From positions 16,885,802 to 16,949,801 of the forward strand of contig JAQNBH010000013.1 in assembly GCA_028752905.1 (NCBI GenBank): 64,000 nucleotides of DNA, written 5' to 3'. This DNA is from Cladorhizidae sp. MBARI D1340-BT2. Lineage: Eukaryota > Porifera > Demospongiae > Poecilosclerida > Cladorhizidae. The translations under genes were made by a program, and so were the position numbers. Every line of letters begins with the position of its first letter. Within the stretch, counting starts at the first letter, position 1. The notes under the pieces are model-generated. The model searched no databases. It was given only the letters and a program-made list of their open reading frames with translations, and was not told the origin of the DNA. This document shows positions 63,201 through 64,000 of this stretch, piece after piece.

Positions 63201-63814
63201 CTTGGTGCGAGATGAATTTATATGCACGCGCCACACTCTACATGCATACTAATGAGGCTTACATATGTACCCAAAGATGTTTTGGTAGGGGGCTAGTGCC
63301 TGAGGACGTTTGTAGAACATGACACGCATGTACATAGCTTTGTTAGTACTGGATGAAAGGATGGGTGCTTTTTTTGCTCTATCTTTCCTTCATCTTCCTT
63401 CCTTCCTTCCTTCCTTCCTTCCTTCCTTCCTTCCTTCCTTCCTTCCTTCCTTCCTTCCTTCCTTCCTTCCTTCCTTCCTTCCTTCCTTCCTTCCTTCCTT
63501 CCTTCCTTCCTTCCTTCCTTCCTTCCTTCCTTCCTTCCTTCCTTCCTTCCTTCCTTCCTTCCTTCCTTCCTTCCTTCCTTCCTTCCTTCCTTCCTTCCTC
63601 CCTCCTCCTCCCTCCCTCCCTCCCTCCCTCCCTCCCTCCCTCCCTCCCTCCCTCCCTCCCTCCCTCCCTCCCTCCCTCCCTCCCCCTCCTTTCTCCCTTC
63701 CTCGTCTTACGTAGGAGTCAGTTCCTCTGGCAAGTGCAGCTCAATTGTTGCAGTCTGTTTATCCATCAGAGCTATTAGGAACCGATGTGCTGATGAAGGA
63801 TGCTTTGAATGCAA
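54031..63814 (+). CDS. VWA8: von Willebrand factor A domain-containing protein 8, 5' part of gene
   Basis: VWA8 is a mitochondrial-matrix ATPase of the AAA (dynein/midasin-like) group with a C-terminal VWA domain. Eight exons are assigned: 54031-54205, 54840-54899, 56649-56704, 59229-59414, 60490-60657, 61830-62038, 63093-63204 and 63715-63814. All acceptors are AG, all donors GT, and phases agree at every junction. Residues 1-58 are Arg-rich with no acidic residue near the start (MIRYSIWPARRRK), as in a mitochondrial presequence. PTPTSPELIPYLY and HLKWMLQKDALGQDMFLIG match the family's conserved start. The first ATPase module has a degenerate Walker A (GSPGPYRR), the segment LSRDTTEADLKQRREI, a Walker B-like VLVLDGIEKAERN and LLENREMQLDDGR. 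The family has roughly 1,900 residues. About 355 are seen, so most of the gene lies past the right edge. Confidence 0.92.
54312..54364. repeat. (ATT)n microsatellite in VWA8 intron 1
   Basis: About 17 ATT triplets about 110 bp past the exon 1 donor. Confidence 0.95.
54840..54899 (+). CDS. VWA8: VWA8 exon 2
   Basis: The 60-bp exon between TTCACATAG and GTATGT encodes GDTKVLVPTPTSPELIPYLY. This corresponds to the family's conserved block before the first ATPase module (GDVxxxxxxPxxPELVPxxY). Confidence 0.85.
55196..55591 (+). other. Open frame in VWA8 intron 2, status unclear
   Basis: A 131-codon frame starts with ATG (MDAPFEGGRKQDYILLPSSW). A partly overlapping - strand frame at 55748-55542 also looks protein-like (TIKSFKICGVPLETGGHMMT). 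Neither shows a known domain, and at most one can be real. A nested gene in the intron is possible. Confidence 0.25.
55915..56255 (+). repeat. G-rich minisatellite plus poly-G in VWA8 intron 2
   Basis: A roughly 49-bp unit (GAGGGGAGTGGCCTGGAAGG then GGAGTGTGGTATGGGAAGGG) recurs about six times with deletions. Sixteen consecutive G follow at 56238-56253. The sense strand could form G-quadruplexes. The proline- and histidine-rich frames on the other strand are products of the repeat. Confidence 0.9.
56649..56704 (+). CDS. VWA8: VWA8 exon 3
   Basis: The 56-bp exon between TTTCACAG and GTATGA encodes KYPLSQITLRHLKWMLQK. It joins exon 4 in phase 0 to give the family signature RWxxQKDxLGQD. Confidence 0.88.
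56888..58685 (+). repeat. A-depleted T/G-rich degenerate satellite in VWA8 intron 3
   Basis: About 1.8 kb are built from TTTTTTGTCTTTTGGGGTTC, TTTTTTGTTCTTTTTTTGG and TGTGTTTTGGGTG blocks with a loose period near 50 bp. Some poly-C runs are included. A is nearly absent on the + strand, so TAA, TAG and TGA cannot form. This explains long Phe/Gly/Val frames in all three + frames and Lys/Thr/Pro frames on the - strand. None is a credible protein. Confidence 0.92.
58743..58820 (+). repeat. Dispersed hammerhead-like repeat, copy 7
   Basis: ATGAAGGCTAGAGCATCTAG, then TCGAAATGTGGAATG and AAATTCAAGTTGATTATTGA. The inner stem is perfect but the CTG before ATGA is changed. It directly follows the T/G-rich block. 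Confidence 0.7.
59229..59414 (+). CDS. VWA8: VWA8 exon 4, Walker A region
   Basis: Sixty-two codons: DALGQDMFLIGSPGPYRRQL, then CELSHREVEYVSLSRDTTEA and QRREIVKSTVQYIDQ. The P-loop lacks the classical GK[ST], as in the first module of other VWA8 proteins. Confidence 0.93.
59527..59652. repeat. ATT/ACT/ACA compound microsatellite in VWA8 intron 4
   Basis: (ATT)n passes into (ACT)n and then (AAC)n over about 125 bp. Confidence 0.95.
60075..60415. repeat. ATT/AAT microsatellite with inverted halves in VWA8 intron 4
   Basis: (ATT)-rich and (AAT)-rich segments occur in both orientations (60080-60120, 60180-60285, 60310-60400), so the RNA could fold on itself. Confidence 0.9.
60490..60657 (+). 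CDS. VWA8: VWA8 exon 5, Walker B region
   Basis: Fifty-six codons include ALEGRVLVLDGIEKAERN and VLPVLNNLLENREMQLDDGR. The exon is bounded by TTGCTAG and GTGCGT. Confidence 0.93.
60916..61515 (+). repeat. Higher-order minisatellite in VWA8 intron 5
   Basis: Two unit lengths share ACTCCTGTCTCCATCAGTA. A long unit of about 42 bp adds TCAATATCTACTTAGG, and a short unit of about 28 bp ends AGTAGG. They recur as long-long-short-short blocks, some 600 bp in total. Confidence 0.92.
61830..62038 (+). CDS. VWA8: VWA8 exon 6
   Basis: Encodes ADENFRVIALGLPVPPYKGN, PLDPPLRSRFQART and PFQTQLEQLRKKFPAVSDE. Donor GTAAAG at 62039 fits the phase of exon 7. The alternative GTGTAA two bases earlier would break the frame. 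Confidence 0.9.
62150..62470 (+). repeat. GGGCTA repeats in VWA8 intron 6
   Basis: A G-run (62140-62175) is followed by degenerate TATTCTAGGGCTAGGGCTAG units. The hexamer GGGCTA differs by one base from the telomeric GGGTTA, and also occurs near 5925. Confidence 0.85.
63093..63204 (+). CDS. VWA8: VWA8 exon 7
   Basis: After TTTTGTCCAG, one base completes a codon, then LSSLLSVSFAIRSLSHSHLT and HQMEELVKTL. It aligns with the helical segment after the first ATPase module (VSQLLSFA in other animals). Similarity is modest; splice phase supports the call. Confidence 0.75.
63380..63690 (+). repeat. (CCTT)n then (CCCT)n array at VWA8 exon 8 acceptor
   Basis: About 220 bp of perfect CCTT units and about 85 bp of CCCT units form an uninterrupted pyrimidine strand that ends just before the CGTAG acceptor of exon 8. 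Leu-Pro-Ser-Phe frames come from it. Confidence 0.97.
63715..63814 (+). CDS. VWA8: VWA8 exon 8
   Basis: After CTTACGTAG the exon encodes VPLASAAQLLQSVYPSELLG and DVLMKDALNA, followed by a donor at 63815. The acceptor follows 330 bp of (CCTT)n/(CCCT)n. The gene continues outside the window. Confidence 0.7.
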
Positions 63815-64000
63815 GTGATACACACATGCATACACATATGCTGTGTAGGCACACACATTATGTGGGCACATGCACATACAGTATGCACACACATCTTTCC
63901 TCATCTCATAGATTGTGACACTCGTGTATATATATATATATACATATATCAATGGGTTCAACAACATTATTGCATGGCTATTGACCCAACAGTTTCAACC

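Noticed and set aside
63319..63778. Leu-Pro-Ser-Phe repeat proteins
   Set aside because: Translation of the (CCTT)n/(CCCT)n array upstream of VWA8 exon 8.

Overview
The window is nuclear DNA from an invertebrate metazoan. The features pointing that way are short spliced exons with GT..AG introns, immunoglobulin-type receptor exons, an animal-type VWA8 gene, long trinucleotide and tetranucleotide arrays, and many decayed transposons (pogo, piggyBac, hAT, CR1/L2-like LINE, Ty3/gypsy). Compact introns and fibrinogen-like receptor fragments would fit a sponge or another early-branching animal, but that placement is inference. There is no rRNA, CRISPR array or bacterial operon, and I recognised no tRNA. 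Most long open frames are products of low-complexity DNA.

The clearest gene is VWA8 (+ strand, 54031 to beyond the right edge). It encodes a mitochondrial AAA-type ATPase with a von Willebrand A domain. Eight exons join with consistent phase from an arginine-rich mitochondrial presequence into the first ATPase module. Its introns hold a 1.8-kb A-depleted T/G-rich block, a G-rich minisatellite, a higher-order minisatellite, and a 330-bp pure-pyrimidine array running into a 3' splice site. A second + strand gene (3327-8275, eight phase-consistent exons) is protein-like but not identified. A pogo remnant sits in its first visible intron. On the - strand, 42604-42170 encodes a signal peptide plus an Ig domain. 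A further Ig-bearing exon (31117-30380), a fibrinogen-like exon (29552-29290) and another extracellular-looking exon (24213-24074) may belong to the same or related receptor genes. Single unassigned exons lie at 45320-45598 (+), 10864-10696 (-) and 9694-9576 (-).

Transposons fill much of the rest. A CR1/L2-like LINE (15445-11042, -) is split by a 2256-bp hAT-type insertion (12175-14430) with a perfect 8-bp target duplication. Other hAT remnants are at 18915-20598, 39850-40835, 45633-47800 and 48152-49290. A piggyBac-type element with TTAA ends is at 31380-32309. Pogo remnants are at 3625-4427 and about 35600-36625. Ty3/gypsy pol fragments are at 27640-28560 and 52440-53040. A dispersed repeat of about 100 bp, in at least eight copies, has a consensus core resembling a hammerhead ribozyme.

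The most unexpected item is a broken bacterial recG-like helicase fragment at 16792-17071. It sits among host repeats and suggests ancient DNA transfer from a bacterium, plausibly an endosymbiont.
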